Shown: positions 22,002 to 35,150, counted from the first letter of the stretch. The stretch: DNA of 64,000 nucleotides from Rhabdophis nuchalis (GCA_039707465.1 CM077645.1:62896850-62960849); one strand, 5' to 3'. The notes: a model not told the origin generated them from the sequence alone. Numbers and translations: made by a program.

Positions 22002-22931
22002 AAAACAAACTGTGTGGGCTATTGAAATTGTAATTCAGCAAGGGCCACAGGTTGTATCTAAGAGTAATGTCAAACTCAACATAAAACAGCCATCTATTTT
22101 TCTTCCTAGATTGTGTATAATTTCACAACACTAAGAAACAAGTCTATTTATTTAGAAGAAATTCTAGATCAGTGCAGCTAAATAAAAATTGGCATTTGTG
22201 ACACACACATGGGAATACAATATAACTAAGATTGATTGTTCATGTAAAGTGCTGAATTAGTTACTTCATAAATATCACACACAAAAACTGACCAAGTGAA
22301 CACTCAGCAGAATTTGAATACTTGTTGAAATATCCTCAACTACTTCGATAACAATTGCATTCATCCCTCTTCTGAAATGGAAAAATTGTTTCTTCCCACA
22401 ATGACACAGGATCATAGCACTGAGTTTGCTCAGCTATGGTCAGTGATTCTTAACTATGGAAAATGATGGAAGAAAAAACACAAGAATAGTATCGGATATT
22501 TTAGAGAGGAGATGTCTTCAATGGGACCATTTATATGGGATTTTTTCCTATATTCACAGTTGGGGACAGAAAAACCCAAAACAAGATGGCAGGACAACTA
22601 TGCAATCTTGAAGCTTTGCCCTTTCAGATGCATAGAAACTTCAACTCCTTTACAAAAGAATGGAGCGTCAATTGTGCAATTCTCCCTTTATATCTACTTG
22701 CTTTTGATTTAAACTACTACTGCTTTTTTTCCTTACTACCCCTGCTTAGGATATTAAGAGCAGTGAGTAACAAACAGAGCTATGGGATAACAGGTCAAAA
22801 TGGAGTCCTTGCCTAAGTCTGGACTTTATTTAAGAAATGCAGTATTAGAATACAATGCCGCTAGAAATTCTTACAAAACTGTGTAAGATACAAATACAAT
22901 ATGAGGTACACTTACAACTCATAAGGTGTAT
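22002..22931. other. AT-rich stretch, no gene recognised
   Basis: No recognised repeat end or coding signature. Confidence 0.4.
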
Positions 22932-22936
22932 TACAG

Positions 22937-23568
22937 TGTTCTGACCTAGGCTTTCTGAGATCGTAAAAAGTACACGCTTAGTCCCCAAAACACTCTTTTT
23001 ATTTCAACGGCTGTGAATTATTTTAATTCATATGTAATTATGTAATGAGTCACAAATAGTTTGTTAAGAGTCTGACAGCAGTCTGCCAAAGTCTTTTGGG
23101 ATAAGACTGATAAGTACCCACCTTTATCTCCCTTGAAACATTGCCAAAGACCTAATTAGCAATTAGCTTTGCAAGGCCACACGGAATCAAAACAGAGCTT
23201 CAGACTTTAAACCGACCAGAACGAACAAGATTACTTCCTGCAAAGGGTCACGTGCCTTTGTTCCTCCTTTATATCTTATGGGAGGGGCCAATCATCTCCA
23301 AGCCTTACTCCTGAGTCACACCTTTCATCTTAACTGTTCTTGCCTTCTGGGAGCTCTGTGCATGCGCGTACTGGGAACAGGGGGAGCCTGTTCCTCTGCC
23401 TCGCTGATGTTCGACTCTGGAGGCTCCGGAGGTGGCACATAGCTTCCAGATGGCCCTGGTCCCCTCTCTGCCTCCGATGCAGAGGCCAGAACTGGCCCAT
23501 GTTCCTCTCCAACCTCCTCACTGTCCGACTCTGCTGCCAGCTCCGCAGGCTGCCAGCAGACCACAACA
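22937..23568 (-). mobile_element. Solo LTR, 632 bp, with 5-bp TSD
   Basis: On the minus strand it starts TGTTGTGGTCTGC and ends GGTCAGAACA, the TG...CA rule for LTRs. It is flanked by a perfect 5-bp duplication TACAG (22932-22936, 23569-23573). A TATA-like GATATAAAGG lies at 23268-23275 and a polyadenylation signal AATAAA at 22998-23003, so U3-R-U5 order is visible. No internal region or primer-binding site adjoins it, so it is a recombined solo LTR. The 5-bp TSD fits Gypsy-type or some endogenous-retrovirus LTRs. Confidence 0.85.
23325..23564 (-). other. Acidic open frame inside the solo LTR
   Basis: The frame begins five bases inside the LTR and runs 79 codons: Glu/Ala/Pro-rich (AAESDSEEVGEEHG...SEAEEQAPPVP), ending in a short basic tail (HRAPRRQEQLR) at a TAA. 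It resembles the frame at 21340-21594 in plan and position but only loosely in residues. It is not assigned a function. Confidence 0.35.
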
Positions 23569-23573
23569 TACAG

Positions 23574-24645
23574 TTACTACATACTGACATAAGATTTTAA
23601 AACACTTTCAAAGAACCTTAATTTAAGATAGGGCAGATTCACGCTCACAGTCACTGTCATGATGGACGCTGTGACAGTGATTGTGATAATGATTGCTTTT
23701 CACTAGATTTGACAGTGAAACGATGCATCGGTTAGAAATAGCAGTGCCAACTTTTGCAACAGCCATTGATGGTACCAATTCTTTCTTTTTCTTCTTCTAA
23801 TTAAAAAAAAGCAATGGGGAGGAACTTTTGTTTTCAAAACAAAAGTTGAATGTGCTATTAACTGCTCTTTATTTGCATACTTTTGTATTAATTATGTCTT
23901 AATAACAAATTGAGAATAGAAAAGACAGAAGGCAGAATATTTATGTACATTTCTATGTTTTACTGCTTGCATATCAAGACATATTAATGAACAAAATAGA
24001 GGTCTACTGTAGGTATAGTAGATCAGACCATCAATTTTACCTGTTTTGTATTCCTTGTGTTAGATGAAAACAATGAATGTGATAAGGAAATCAAACTATT
24101 CAAATCCGATTACAAACAAAACTTTGTGGGATAGCCTTAGGTAAACCACCTTCCCTGAGCTTAAAACTTTCTACCTTTATTATAGGAAACCAATTTATCA
24201 TTGTTTGTAAGAATTACAATGAAATAGAACACGTAAAGCTTTTTAAACTCTTCAAGATATCACAGAGACTGCTCTAAACATGCAGTGAGGCATGTTTCCA
24301 TTTTCTGACAAAACAGGTTACATACTATCCACTAATATTTGCATGCCTAACAACTTCTACAGCTGTTTCCCCATGTTTAGAAAGCACTTTTACCAAGCTA
24401 CATGCTTGTTCTAACATTTCAGCTGTTAATATATGTACAGCAATAGTTCACTCCATTTTTTCTTGTCAGACACTACCATGGGCTTTAACGTATTGATTTT
24501 TAGATCTATATTCCTTCTTGCATCATACAGGCCAAGTCGCCTTGTCCCTGTATAGGAAAGTGTATGCTTTTCCAGAAAAAATGCCTAAGTATCACACTCA
24601 TATCATATCAATAGTATCATATCTTCACTATTTAACCCACCCCAA
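23574..24645. other. AT-rich stretch, no gene recognised
   Basis: Includes a small inverted repeat (CACTGTCA...TGACAGTG, about 23654-23680). Otherwise nothing identifiable. Confidence 0.4.
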
Positions 24646-24906
24646 GGTCGTTAAGTAAATCCAGCTTTCTTCACTAAGGGAGCCGACTAAGAAGGTTGGA
24701 AGCCAGCTGGGAAGATTGTAACCAGCAATCATATGCAACCATCATAAATTCGTGCTGGTTGCCAAACACAGAGATTTTGATTTTGTGACCATGGGAATGG
24801 TGTGACAGTTGTAAATTGAAGGGTCAGTTGTAAATCACTATTTCCAGTGCCTTTATAACTCTGAACGATTGCTAAATGCATGGTTGTAAGTTGAGGACTA
24901 TCTGCA
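24646..24906. mobile_element. Mariner-type MITE, partial
   Basis: Contains the body of the family at 9980/13024: GTTAAGTAAATCCAGC, GCAACCATCATAAAT, GATTTTGATTTTGTGACC, then TTGTAAGTTGAGGACTATCTG. The left end is lost and the right end is diverged. Confidence 0.7.
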
Positions 24907-25071
24907 CCATATATCAATCTACCCTAGAGGATTTTTTTACCCCTGCAAATAAAGTCTTAAATAGATTATTGGATCTCATTTAAAATCACAAATGATAAAG
25001 ATCACCCTACAAATATCTTAGCTTTATAATAACAAAGAATTTTATGCCGTTGACACTGATCACCAAGTCTA

Positions 25072-25400
25072 TAATGGGTGTGAAACACACAATTTCATTG
25101 AGGGCCACATCAGGGTTGTGTTTGATCTCAGAGGGCTGAGATTGGTGTGGCCAGAGTGGGCATTCCCACTCGATGTCACTCATGTCGGGGGTGCCTGTGG
25201 AAGCCTGAGTGTTCTGCCAGTGAAAATGTGCTCCTGAGCTCCAGGAGGGCCACAACTTTTTGGTTGTGACAGCCTCCTGCAAACCTCTGCCAATGAAAAC
25301 GGAGCTCAGGAGGGCCATGTGCTCTGGCTGGCTCCACAGGCCAGATCTAAGCACCCCATGGGATGCATCCAGCCCACGGGCCTTGAGTTTGATACCCTTG
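25072..25400. mobile_element. Non-autonomous hAT-like element, diverged
   Basis: Ends resemble inverted repeats (TGGGTGTGAAAC at the left; GTTTGATACCCTTG at the right). The interior has AATTTCATTGAGGGCC and GGATGCATCCAGCCCACGGG, reminiscent of a widespread hAT family beginning CAGGGGTGTCAAAC. No clear 8-bp duplication remains. Confidence 0.6.
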
Positions 25401-26614
25401 CTTTAGAACAACTTTTCCCAGAGTGAATCTCTCCAGACTTTCGGGTGGTAGATGCTAATGAGAATTATAGCCTTAAATGGTTTGATGGGACCAGGCTGGG
25501 AGCTTCACTTTCATCACAATTATTTTAGGCAGTAAAGACGCAGGGTTAGTAACAAATATGATAGCTTTTAGAAAGGGAGAATTTTTTTTAAAGCTACTTG
25601 AAGAGTAAAGTAAGTGCAGCAAAAACAAAGAGGACTTCAGAAGATTTACAAGTGATGCTTATAGTAAATTATCACTGTATGTTATCATTTTTAATTACTT
25701 CAAAATTTTGCCCAGCAACCTAACTGCAGCGGTAGGCAACCAAACACATTTCCACAATGTGTGTCATTTGACTCATCTGGCATTGTGATGAAAACCCAGA
25801 AATGGGGGGGGGGGGGGGGAGAGAAATACTGCAAGCCTTCATACCATGTCCCATGGGTAGTAGAAATGCATGAAAAGCCCTTCATATTTCAAACTGTGGA
25901 CATACTTTGTGTGAATCAATGAACAGTAGAGAACCATGTCATTTACAAAACAGTTTGCGTCTGTTACAAAAAGAGGCATGCATTTCTCTTCTTATTCATT
26001 CATTATTTTAAGAGCCTTTTGGTAAGCACCATTAATACTGTGAAAAAAAAATGGCAATCACAGACGGTCTGCTTGCTGGATATGAGGAAATGAGAAAGCA
26101 GCATTATTTTCTTCTTTAAATCTCACCAAACCTTCTTCCCTGGTAACTCATGACAATAAGGTTAATAATGTAAAAGATGCATGTTTCCTTATTAATAGAG
26201 GGCTTCTGGCAGTGAAAAGGTATCGTTAAGACCCCCCCCCCCCCAATGTATCCCTGTTCTCGTTTCCATGCTATGGTGTTGGAAAATCTGCTGTCTCTGC
26301 ATTACTTTGCCCAAAACGGCAACAGTTGCCAGAGTCTCGAAGATATACCTTGCATTTATATTTGCAGCTAGAAACCAGAAAATGCAAAACACTTTTCCAC
26401 AGAGGAGTCTCATTATTTTACAAAAAAAAGTATTGCTCAAGCAGTATTCCCTTCAATGGTTTGAAACTGCAGTATTAACCCAGTGTTGTAGAAAATACAC
26501 AGATAAAAACCCTCAAGCTTGTACTTGCTTTATTGCCTCTTCACTGCATCATTCTTTTCTGTACCATGTACAAATAAATCCTATCTCTTTTGATGCTCCT
26601 GTTAGTAGGAGAAG
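25401..26614. other. AT-rich stretch with G and C homopolymers, no gene
   Basis: Contains a run of G at 25805-25820 and a run of C at about 26231-26244. No gene or repeat end recognised. Confidence 0.4.
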
Positions 26615-26622
26615 GTTCCAAT

Positions 26623-26799
26623 CAGTGGTGAGTTTCAAATTTTTTTAGAACCTACTCTGTAGATGTGGCCTATTTTGTGGGTGTGGCTTGGCAGTCATGT
26701 GACAGGGTGGGAGTGGTCACCTTTTAAAATGCGGTGAAACTCATTTAACAACACTCTTGCTTAGCAACCAAAATTTTGGATTCAATTGTGATGATAAAT

Positions 26800-26867
<68 letters not shown>

Positions 26868-27031
26868 ACTTTTTTCCTTTCCTTTCCTTTCCTTTCCTTC
26901 CCGTTGGGTCACTGGCAGCGGCGGGCCAGATTTACTTCCAGGTACACCGGTGGAGCCCCCTCTCACCGGTTCTCTAAATTTCACCAACCAGCTCTCGTGA
27001 GTAGGTGCGAGCCTGCAGAAACCCACCACTG
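26623..27031. mobile_element. Composite non-autonomous hAT element C (409 bp)
   Basis: Ends CAGTGGTGAGTTTC and AAACCCACCACTG are inverted, flanked by a perfect 8-bp duplication GTTCCAAT (26615-26622, 27032-27039). It has a mariner-derived segment (26736-26797), then a CTTT tract (26798-26873) and a CCTTT tract, the same internal order as elements A and B although the termini belong to a different hAT family. Confidence 0.88.
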
Positions 27032-27039
27032 GTTCCAAT

Positions 27040-27505
27040 TATTTTTTTTTAATATAAGTCTATTTAAAATATGCATTTGTTTTCCCTTTTTTTGTTGTTG
27101 CAACTTTCCTTAAGATGGTGGGATTCCATATGCAAGTTCTCCAATTCTCTAACTTTTATAGATTCCCAGAGCAACCTTTTAAAATAAAATCGCTTTCCTG
27201 CCATTCTTTATTAAGCAGCATTAGCTTTTTAATATACAGTCCCCCGAGATAGGGTGTCAAGGGCTTTCACAGGTGACTATTAGAGTGGGAAGTTTCTGGA
27301 AACAATGCATTTCCACAAACATGTTGCAGAGCATGGTGAAAACAAGGAATGTCAGTCTAGTTCAATGTCGCTGTTTTTCCTACAGCAGAATGTGCTCTGC
27401 AGAAATGATAGAAATCCATATCTAAACAAATTTAATTCCCTATGTATAAGCTGAACTTGAGTTTTTACTCTGAATCGAAGACCCAGAGTGCAAACAGTGG
27501 AAATA
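27040..27505. other. AT-rich stretch, no gene recognised
   Basis: No repeat end or coding region recognised. Confidence 0.4.
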
Positions 27506-27795
27506 CATTTATTTATTTTATTTATTTATTTATTCGGATTTATATACCACCCTTTCTCCCTTACGGGACTCAGGGCGGTGAACAGGCGATAATAAAAGCA
27601 ACAATAAAACATCTGATACAGTAACTAAACTAAAAATATACTAAAAATAAATTAAGCACAGGCCTGTTCTAAAATACCCTCTAAAACCCCTAGTAAAAAC
27701 AAATTAAAACTATGCCAGGCTGGCCGCACGAAATAGATGGGTTTTCAGGGCTCGGCGGAAAAGGCGCAGGTCCACGGCTGTGCGAAGGTGTGTGA
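27506..27795 (-). mobile_element. L2/CR1-group LINE 3' end
   Basis: Begins on the plus strand with an ATTT-repeat tail (27509-27535), then the GC-rich 3' UTR motif CTTACGGGACTCAGGGCGG, and ends in coding remnants (AAACCCATCTATTTCGTGCGG on the minus strand, matching the KTHLF region). About 290 bp of a 5'-truncated minus-strand copy. Confidence 0.75.
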
Positions 27796-29436
27796 TGCTA
27801 CAGAAACTATACGCAGACTGTACAAAACAACAACAAAAACAACAACAAAATTCTTGTATACTTACGCTCCCAAAACAAAATAAGAGTAAGAATACTATTA
27901 AATGTGGCAGAGACTTTAAATAACATGAATAATGATTAGCTATTCAGGTACTACACTGTGGAGAGGAAGGGCATCCAGAGTAGATTAGTGGATCAGTAAA
28001 TATACAGAGTGTCAAAGCTCCACATATTTGACATTTGAAGAACAAAGCTATCCATCAATGTCCTGGGTGCAGATCGATCAAACAAAATTCTGCCTACTGA
28101 AAACCTAATAGCATGATAGTAATAATGTAGCCACAAAGCCTCTCGTCTGTAATTGACTGTTTCCACTTCAGGCTAGGATGTTGAAAACAGTGACTAATGT
28201 TCACATAAAGATTTCATTTGCAGTGGATGACAATCGGTTCACCTCACACTATTCTAAGCAAAATGACTATATGTAGTAATGGACAAGAGATAAAAGGTAG
28301 GGGGAGAAAGTCTAATTAAATGGGTTATGTAGGGTTCCAGAGTTGAAGGCAAAATATGATTTGGAGCATGCATGGGCGTAGCATGTTGGGAACACATTAA
28401 AGCAAACATGTCTTTTCCTGAAACTACACTTCAGTTGCCAAGGTAGACTCGAGCCCAGGAGAAAAGCTGCTTTAAGTTATTCTTAATAGTTACTATACAC
28501 AAATTCATATGAGAAATAAGTCACACTTCCCACTTTGTAATCTCTGCACAGACCCTCATGGCTATATCTTCATAGAATATGATTATGTATAGAGAGGCCA
28601 TTAGAAAAAGTAAATACACTGATATTTTTAAAAAACAAATATGAATTTATTTAAACGTGAAGTGCCTAGCTGTAAATGAAAACAACGGTTCTGCCAATGT
28701 CTAGAGTAGTATTTTCACCACTTTAAGAAATCCAATGGTAGCTAAAGGAAAGAAATCTTAGGGGGGGAAACATAAAAATAAATACTTACTAATCAGAATA
28801 ATGAAATTGAAGAAGTTCAAAACATTGAAAAGGAAAGGAATAACTTTTGTTAATACTAAAGGATGATAGACTGATGTTCCCAAAACACAAGAAACTCTAA
28901 TTTTGGGTATACTTCCCAAAGTGCCTCCCCAAACTGCCATCCTTCATTATTCATTCATTATAATCCAATCCAATCTAATCTAAACAATATTACAGTGTAT
29001 TAGCTACATTTCATTAATCACTTGGCAATTAGGCAGATTAAGAAGCAGGGAAAACAAATAAATAAAATTAATCCACTTTTGATTTGATTTAAAGTGAAAT
29101 TGAATTCAGTTTAGCCATTGTCCTGCCTTCGTTTTTTGTTGTTGTTGTTCATTATGCATGAAGCTAGTGAACATGGTCAATGAAAAAGCACAACTTCTGA
29201 GCACACATCAATGACCATTCATCAAGGTCTTGCTGCTTCCAAAGTCTTCCAAAACGATGCATGTTGTTCAAAAAAGCTCCAATACTAAAGTTGCAGTTGT
29301 TGAAGCAACTGGTCAGTCTTGTAGACAACACTGCAACTTTTTCTGATGATAATTAACTAACCGGATTCCCCATGGATGCCCACCTGCTATACTGCATGGC
29401 CTGCTAAACCTCAACCTTATGCCATATGACTACTTT
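27796..29436. other. AT-rich stretch, no gene recognised
   Basis: A short AACAAC run near 27827-27850 and a TTG run near 29137. No gene or transposon end recognised. Confidence 0.4.
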
Positions 29437-29535
29437 GTATTAAAATTCTTTATTGGCCAAGTGTGATTGGACATACAAGGAATTTGTCTGCATTGCATAA
29501 GCTCTCCGCATACATTCAAGCAACAAAGTGATGAA
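29437..29535 (-). repeat. Dispersed-repeat 3' end, family uncertain
   Basis: Reads TTCTTTATTGGCCAAGTGTG and ACATACAAGGAATTTGTCT on the plus strand; the minus strand would give an AATAAAGAA end, the look of a LINE or SINE 3' tail. I recognise the style but cannot name the family. Confidence 0.4.
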
Positions 29536-29799
29536 TCCAGATAAAACTCCTAAGAGATTAATTTGAGAGATTTCTCTCCATTTCTGATCCTCTGCATTTC
29601 TCCTAATTTAGGTTTCAAATATGAACAAAATATCAAGAAAAGCAACCACTGTATCGCTATTGCCGGGGGAATTGTCAATTCAGTAAGGAGAATATAGGAT
29701 CACATTCTATAGTACTTACCAAGTATGTCAAATTTCCTTATCCATAATTCTATTAAAAAGAGGACAACTGGTTATACAGACTGCTCTTTGTGTCCAGTA

Positions 29800-29909
<110 letters not shown>

Positions 29910-31823
29910 CATTTATTTTAGACTATCCCAATATTATTTCCATCGATATCAAATATAAAAAGAAGCCTGCCAAATAACAACCTTTAAATGCAACCTTAGC
30001 TTCTGTAACTTAAAAGCTACAATCCACAACCACTTACTCCAGAGTAATTAACTAAAATAAGTGAGATGTTTCAAAGTAAATGGTTTACTGATTGCAGCCA
30101 AATACCTGTCAAAATTAAGGGAGACTTTGCGGATACAAGATGAAGCCACATTTTATTTTGCAATGTTGGTATAAACTGTTATCATAGCATAGCTCGATTG
30201 AAACTACTGGGAATCAATTATAAGACTAAGAATTTCTACAAGCTTCAGTGGAGCTATTCTAACTTTATTGCCATGGTCTGCCCCTTTATAATCTTAATTT
30301 GTATATTCTTGATACAGGGAAAATGAGATGGGATTGATCATATGGCTAAATGGTTTCCAGAACTGGGGCTGAGTTTGTGAAGCAACCATGCTTAAAAATT
30401 CTTAATGCCCCAAATAAGGAATTTAAATAGCTTTGTTAGAGTCACTGATGCCTTTTTTTTTCCTTAAAAAAATTATAATTAAAATGAGTGATATTCTCTA
30501 ATGGACCATGAGTGTACATCAAATTGCTCTGTGGCCTTTGATATGTACTTAAAGGCAATTGAGTAGTCTTACTGATGTATTTTTAAAGAGCTACTTATTG
30601 ATTGATAACGCTTCCGTATTAATATAACCACTTTGTGGGAAACTGAGAAACATCAATAGTAGAAACCCACATTTATCTACAAATTAACTCTATGTAGAAA
30701 TATTTCTCCAAGTCAAATGGGGTGCATCCATTCATTCCTTTACAAGAGATACTCAGAAACTGATACGAAAGGGGATAAAAGTAAAACTTGGACTTATTTG
30801 TCAATTGCCTAAAATGACTGCCTGCAATTCACGTCTCCTAGCAGAGCCAAAGAAAGGTTGACATAAAGCATACACTCTGACTTGCTTACGTTTTTGACAT
30901 GCTAATAACTGTAATGCTTTACCTGATGACAGCTTTTCATGTTTTTTTAGAGCCCCAGAAGCTGCAACTACTGATGAAAATGAAATAAAAAATGTTCTTA
31001 AAAATTGTGTAAGGATTTTAAGGCATTAATGAATCCTACATGCCACAAAGTAGCCATTTGGCTTATGCATGTCAAGAATGTTTTTTCATAAAATCACTAA
31101 ACTAAAAGTACAAGGTCTGCCTGGGTGTATAGCACCCAACTGCCTGAAGGAATTCTAAGCCAAAATGCAGATTTAAAACAGTTAATATGATAAGTTCTGA
31201 AATCTACTAAGCGGGAGACTTTTTGTACAGTGGTGTAGAGACATCTGGATAGTCAACTGAATACCATTTCTCTTAGCTTTAGGAAATAATATTATTTTAA
31301 GTGAAATGATTTAGTCAAGGAAATAAAAGTTGAAAATATTTTCAGCAACCACTGCTGCAATGTATACTATGCTAGGGAAGCTTTGAAGATTCTTTTGAAG
31401 TTTCTATGTTCGTGTGCACAGTTCACAACTGTTAACGTTCTATAATATATTACATGAAATGATGCATATTTCATGTACAGGTTGTTATTTCCAAGCGGTG
31501 ATTTTGTATCAATGAATCATATTTGCCCTCCTGGAACACTCAGCATGGTATCATTTGGGGTTATTAGGCCAGGGTTACCCTGGAGTGCCTGATATTACCC
31601 TGACTCCAATCTTTCTTGGCTGGCATATTTATTCAGCAGCAGAGTTCAATTTCTGTTTTTATCCTACAGCCCTTGGCTTTTCAATATTCATGAAAAGCCT
31701 ATACTTTTCAATACACGTAAAGTTTCATGGAAAGCTTCAGACTAAAACAGCTTTCCTATTTGGGTGAGACATAGTTTTCATTCATATTCCCTGACTATCA
31801 GTCCAGGAAAGTTGTGAAACTAG
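29910..31823. other. AT-rich stretch, no gene recognised
   Basis: About 1.9 kb without a recognised repeat end or coding region. Confidence 0.4.
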
Positions 31824-31825
31824 TA

Positions 31826-32077
31826 CCCTGTTTCCCTGAAAATAAGACTTCCACGAATAATAAGCCCAATAGGGCTTTTGAGCACATGTGCTTAAAATAA
31901 GCCCTTCCTTAAAAATAAGTCCTTCCAAAAATATTGCAACACAGCAGGAGTCATGAGGTGACCACACTCGCTGCTTCCTGCACCTCAAAAATAATAAGAC
32001 CTCCCCAAACATAAGGCCAAGTGCTTATTTCAGGGATCAAAGGAAAATAAGACCCTGTCTTATTTTTGAGGAAACAC
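31826..32077. mobile_element. TA-flanked mariner-type MITE, 252 bp
   Basis: Inverted ends: CCCTGTTTCCCTGAAAATAAG at the left, CTTATTTTTGAGGAAACAC at the right. TA lies at both flanks (31824-31825, 32078-32079). The interior repeats AATAAGNCC-type motifs (AATAAGCCC, AATAAGTCC, AATAAGACC). No coding capacity. Confidence 0.82.
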
Positions 32078-32235
32078 TATCAAAAAAGCTATCTTAGGGG
32101 GCATTGGGAATAAAGGAAGCCTTTTCTTTGGGAATGGAATAGTTAGGAAAGCAGTTTAGCAGCTTTACCACAGGACATCATTTATATTCTGGATCAGATG
32201 CAATAAATCTTGTTTCAGATACTCATCCACTATAC

Positions 32236-32455
32236 CAGTGATGGCGAACCTTTTTGGGACTGAGTGCCAAAAAGGAAAGGGAGACCGAGTGCGCGCTCAT
32301 CTGGGGCGCAAACCAGAAGAGGAACTGCCCAGTGGGCATGCACGTAACAGAAGGAACTTCCGGTTTCCAGCTAATCTTCCGGTTACACACATGTGCGCTG
32401 AAGCTGACGGCTCATGTCCTGGCAAATATGGCTTCACATGCCACCTATTATAGTA
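32236..32455. mobile_element. Non-autonomous hAT-like element, right end decayed
   Basis: Starts CAGTGATGGCGAACC TTTTT, a recognisable hAT-type end, followed by GAGTGCC. The right end (CACATGCCACCTATTATAG) only loosely mirrors it and no duplication is visible. Confidence 0.6.
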
Positions 32456-34585
32456 CCAATTTCTCAACAACTTCTCTTAATGGAAAATGGGCTTCTTGGG
32501 CTCTTCTAGAATATTCATACATTATTCTTTGAATGGGACTGTTCCAAGATAAAAATATATTCCAAATACTTTATTTTACTTTTACACCAATTCAAAGTTT
32601 GTAATTGATTCCTAGGAAAAGATATTTTGATTTTTTTTAAATGTTAAATTATCATGGGGCAAACCAGATTTCAACATTAACAAAAATTCTATTTTATGGA
32701 GAAAATATTGCATCAAATAATAGTAAAATGAATATTTTTTATCATTTTCTACTATGAAGCAAACATTTTTCTAATAAGGGTTATTGTCAGCATTTATAAC
32801 TGAAATCTTAGTTTAGACTTGTAACATTTTCAGCCTCAGAAATACCTATTCTACCACAAGTGATTATTTAAATCCTGTGGGGGGGGAAACCACAATTATT
32901 TTTTTCACAAAATTATATTCAGGATGAATTAATTTGATATTCAAACTTTAATGGATGAATGGACTAAAGAATTAGAGATGCTTAGTTTGTCTAGACAATA
33001 AATGTTAACATTAATACTAAAAATGAATAGAACTTACATTAAATTCTTATTCAAGAAAAAATAATGTGTTCATGTAACGTAGGTTTGAGTAAGTTGTCAA
33101 ATTGTTGGGGATGCAGTAAGATTAATGTTTCATTTAAACAAGTTCATACGGTATCTTATAATTGCCCCATTTAGAAGGATGTTACTACATATATTAATTC
33201 AAGTTTGAAACAAGATTTACTATGCTCAAAATTTAATATTTTTTGGGAACTATAATCCTGTTCATGAATATAAATTTTTGTAGAAGGTGGATGCTCCATG
33301 TACTGTTTACAATTAAGAGTTTAACTTTGGAAAGATAAACATATGGCCCCAAATATACAATGATATATGATCTGATAATATGATAATATGAGCAATTTAT
33401 GAATGACATTATGGAAGATTATAATGAAATATAATGAAATCTTTGACATCCTTCTATGGTAGTTTTACTAAGTATAGGTATCTGAGACTCTATTCATTTT
33501 TGTATTTATTTGTTTTCATTATATTGATTAAATCCTAACAGATTCTGGGTAGGATAGAACAAACCCTCAAAATACATTAAAACATATATAAATAATAAAA
33601 ATCAACAGTAAAACAACTGGTTTACCAAAGGGACCATTTAATTAATTTACAGGCCAAACTGTCTACTAGAATAGTCCTAGAGTAGAAATTATAGCAAAAT
33701 AAAGCCCATTTTAGCCCTTTGAAAGAGCGTGTTCCATTAAACAGGAATCAAAGCTGAGAAAGTTGGTTGCCAATTCTCAAGAACCTCACGTGGAGGAGGG
33801 ATTCGCAACTGGCCCTTTTTAAAACAACAAGACCAGATATGCAGATTAGATTTTGGCAAAGTGGTGGCTGACATACAACAATGCTGCATCCTAAATGGCT
33901 TTCAATGTGACAAACAGGACCGTGAGTTGGGGCCAGAGGCCAAAGGACAAGCAATGCAGCACTTTAAGAATAGATATAATTCTTTTTTTTAATGGGGTTG
34001 ACCATCAGGGGTATAGCCACTATATTTTGTATCAACTTTAGATTCTGAGTTGTCTCTACACACTGAAGTAGTTTAGCAAGTAATAGTCAAGGCATGACTT
34101 TATCATGCCAGCCCCTCACATTTTACATAAAGTTTTAACTCCAGTTCAGATAGAATTTAGTAAAGGCAATCCAATTTAAAAAGAAACTTAAACCATTAAG
34201 TAATTCCTTTTTGTGTGTGTCTGTGTGTGTGTGGGGGGGGGGGGGAGGGAGAGAACAAGCCGATTCAGAATAATTACCAGTGTAGATATCCCAAGATTAC
34301 TATTAATAAAATGTGTCTCCATATTTCTATTGATAACCGATAATTCCAACTTGTTATGACTTCATTTGCTATGTATGTTTTTATTTTCTTTCTTTCTAAT
34401 TTTATTGTAGTGTTTGATTTGTTTGGGTTTTATATCAATAAAAGGGAAAAAAATATGGATAATAGAATAAATGGTATCTTCCTTTGCAATTTCTCTCTCA
34501 TATTAGTATCAATTTTTTTCAGCAAACATCAGAGATTTTCTGAAGCAATTCATGTTTAATAGCCTGTGCATTTCTTCTGCTTAAC
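32456..34585. other. AT-rich stretch; possible old LINE around 33500-33900
   Basis: AT-rich DNA. 33500-33610 looks like a decayed LINE 3' tail in minus orientation (ACATTAAAACATATATAAATAATAAAAATC). A (TG)n-(G)n run lies at 34214-34246. Nothing else recognised. Confidence 0.35.
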
Positions 34586-34710
34586 AGGTGGAACACCTGT
34601 AGCCCTCCAGATGTGTTGAACTACAGTTTCCAGCATCCCTCATATATTATAGTAGTTGGAAATGGTAAGAGTTGTAGACTAGCAACATCTGGAGAGGCCC
34701 AGGTTTTTCA
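34586..34710. mobile_element. Palindromic MITE, diverged
   Basis: GCCCTCCAGATGTGTTGAAC near the left and GTAGACTAGCAACATCTGGAG near the right form imperfect inverted arms around ACAGTTTCCAGCATCCCTC. It fits a common amniote palindromic hAT-type MITE but is too eroded to show a duplication. Confidence 0.5.
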
Positions 34711-35019
34711 ATAGTATTAAATTCTTTGGGTTTCTACATTCTAATGTACCACATGGCTGTCACGTTCTGTAGAGCTTGGGGGGGGAAATGTTACAAGGCT
34801 CAACACACACGAAGAACTACAGTTTTGGACTAACTTTTCTAAAGTCGTATTTGTTCTTATCTCAGTCGTGACTCCTGCAATTCTAACATATGTTACAAAA
34901 TGGGACATATCGTGAATAAATGTGTTGAAGATTACAGGCAATCTTTTTGGAACAAAAGAGTAGGCTTATATCATCTATAACCAACTATAAAATTGAACAT
35001 TCTTTTTCAACCAGGTTAG

Positions 35020-35150
35020 TTTTTAAGGAAGTTTTTAAGAAGATGTTGGATACCCATTTGTCTGAAGTGGTATAGGGTTTCCTGTCTAGGCACTGGGTTG
35101 GACTAGAAGACCTCCAAGGTCACTTCTACTCTGTTATTCTAATAGTGTTC
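35020..35150 (+). mobile_element. CR1 LINE 3' end
   Basis: Contains TTTTTAAGAAGATGTTGGAT, CCATTTGTCTGAAGTGGTAT and GGTTGGACTAGAAGACCTCC, the same 3' UTR sequence as the larger CR1 copy at 42240. Only about 130 bp, heavily 5'-truncated. Confidence 0.82.

Noticed and set aside
22937..23568. A complete endogenous retrovirus between the two LTR-like sequences
   Set aside because: They are in opposite orientations, differ in sequence, and the 0.9 kb between them shows no gag, pol or env.
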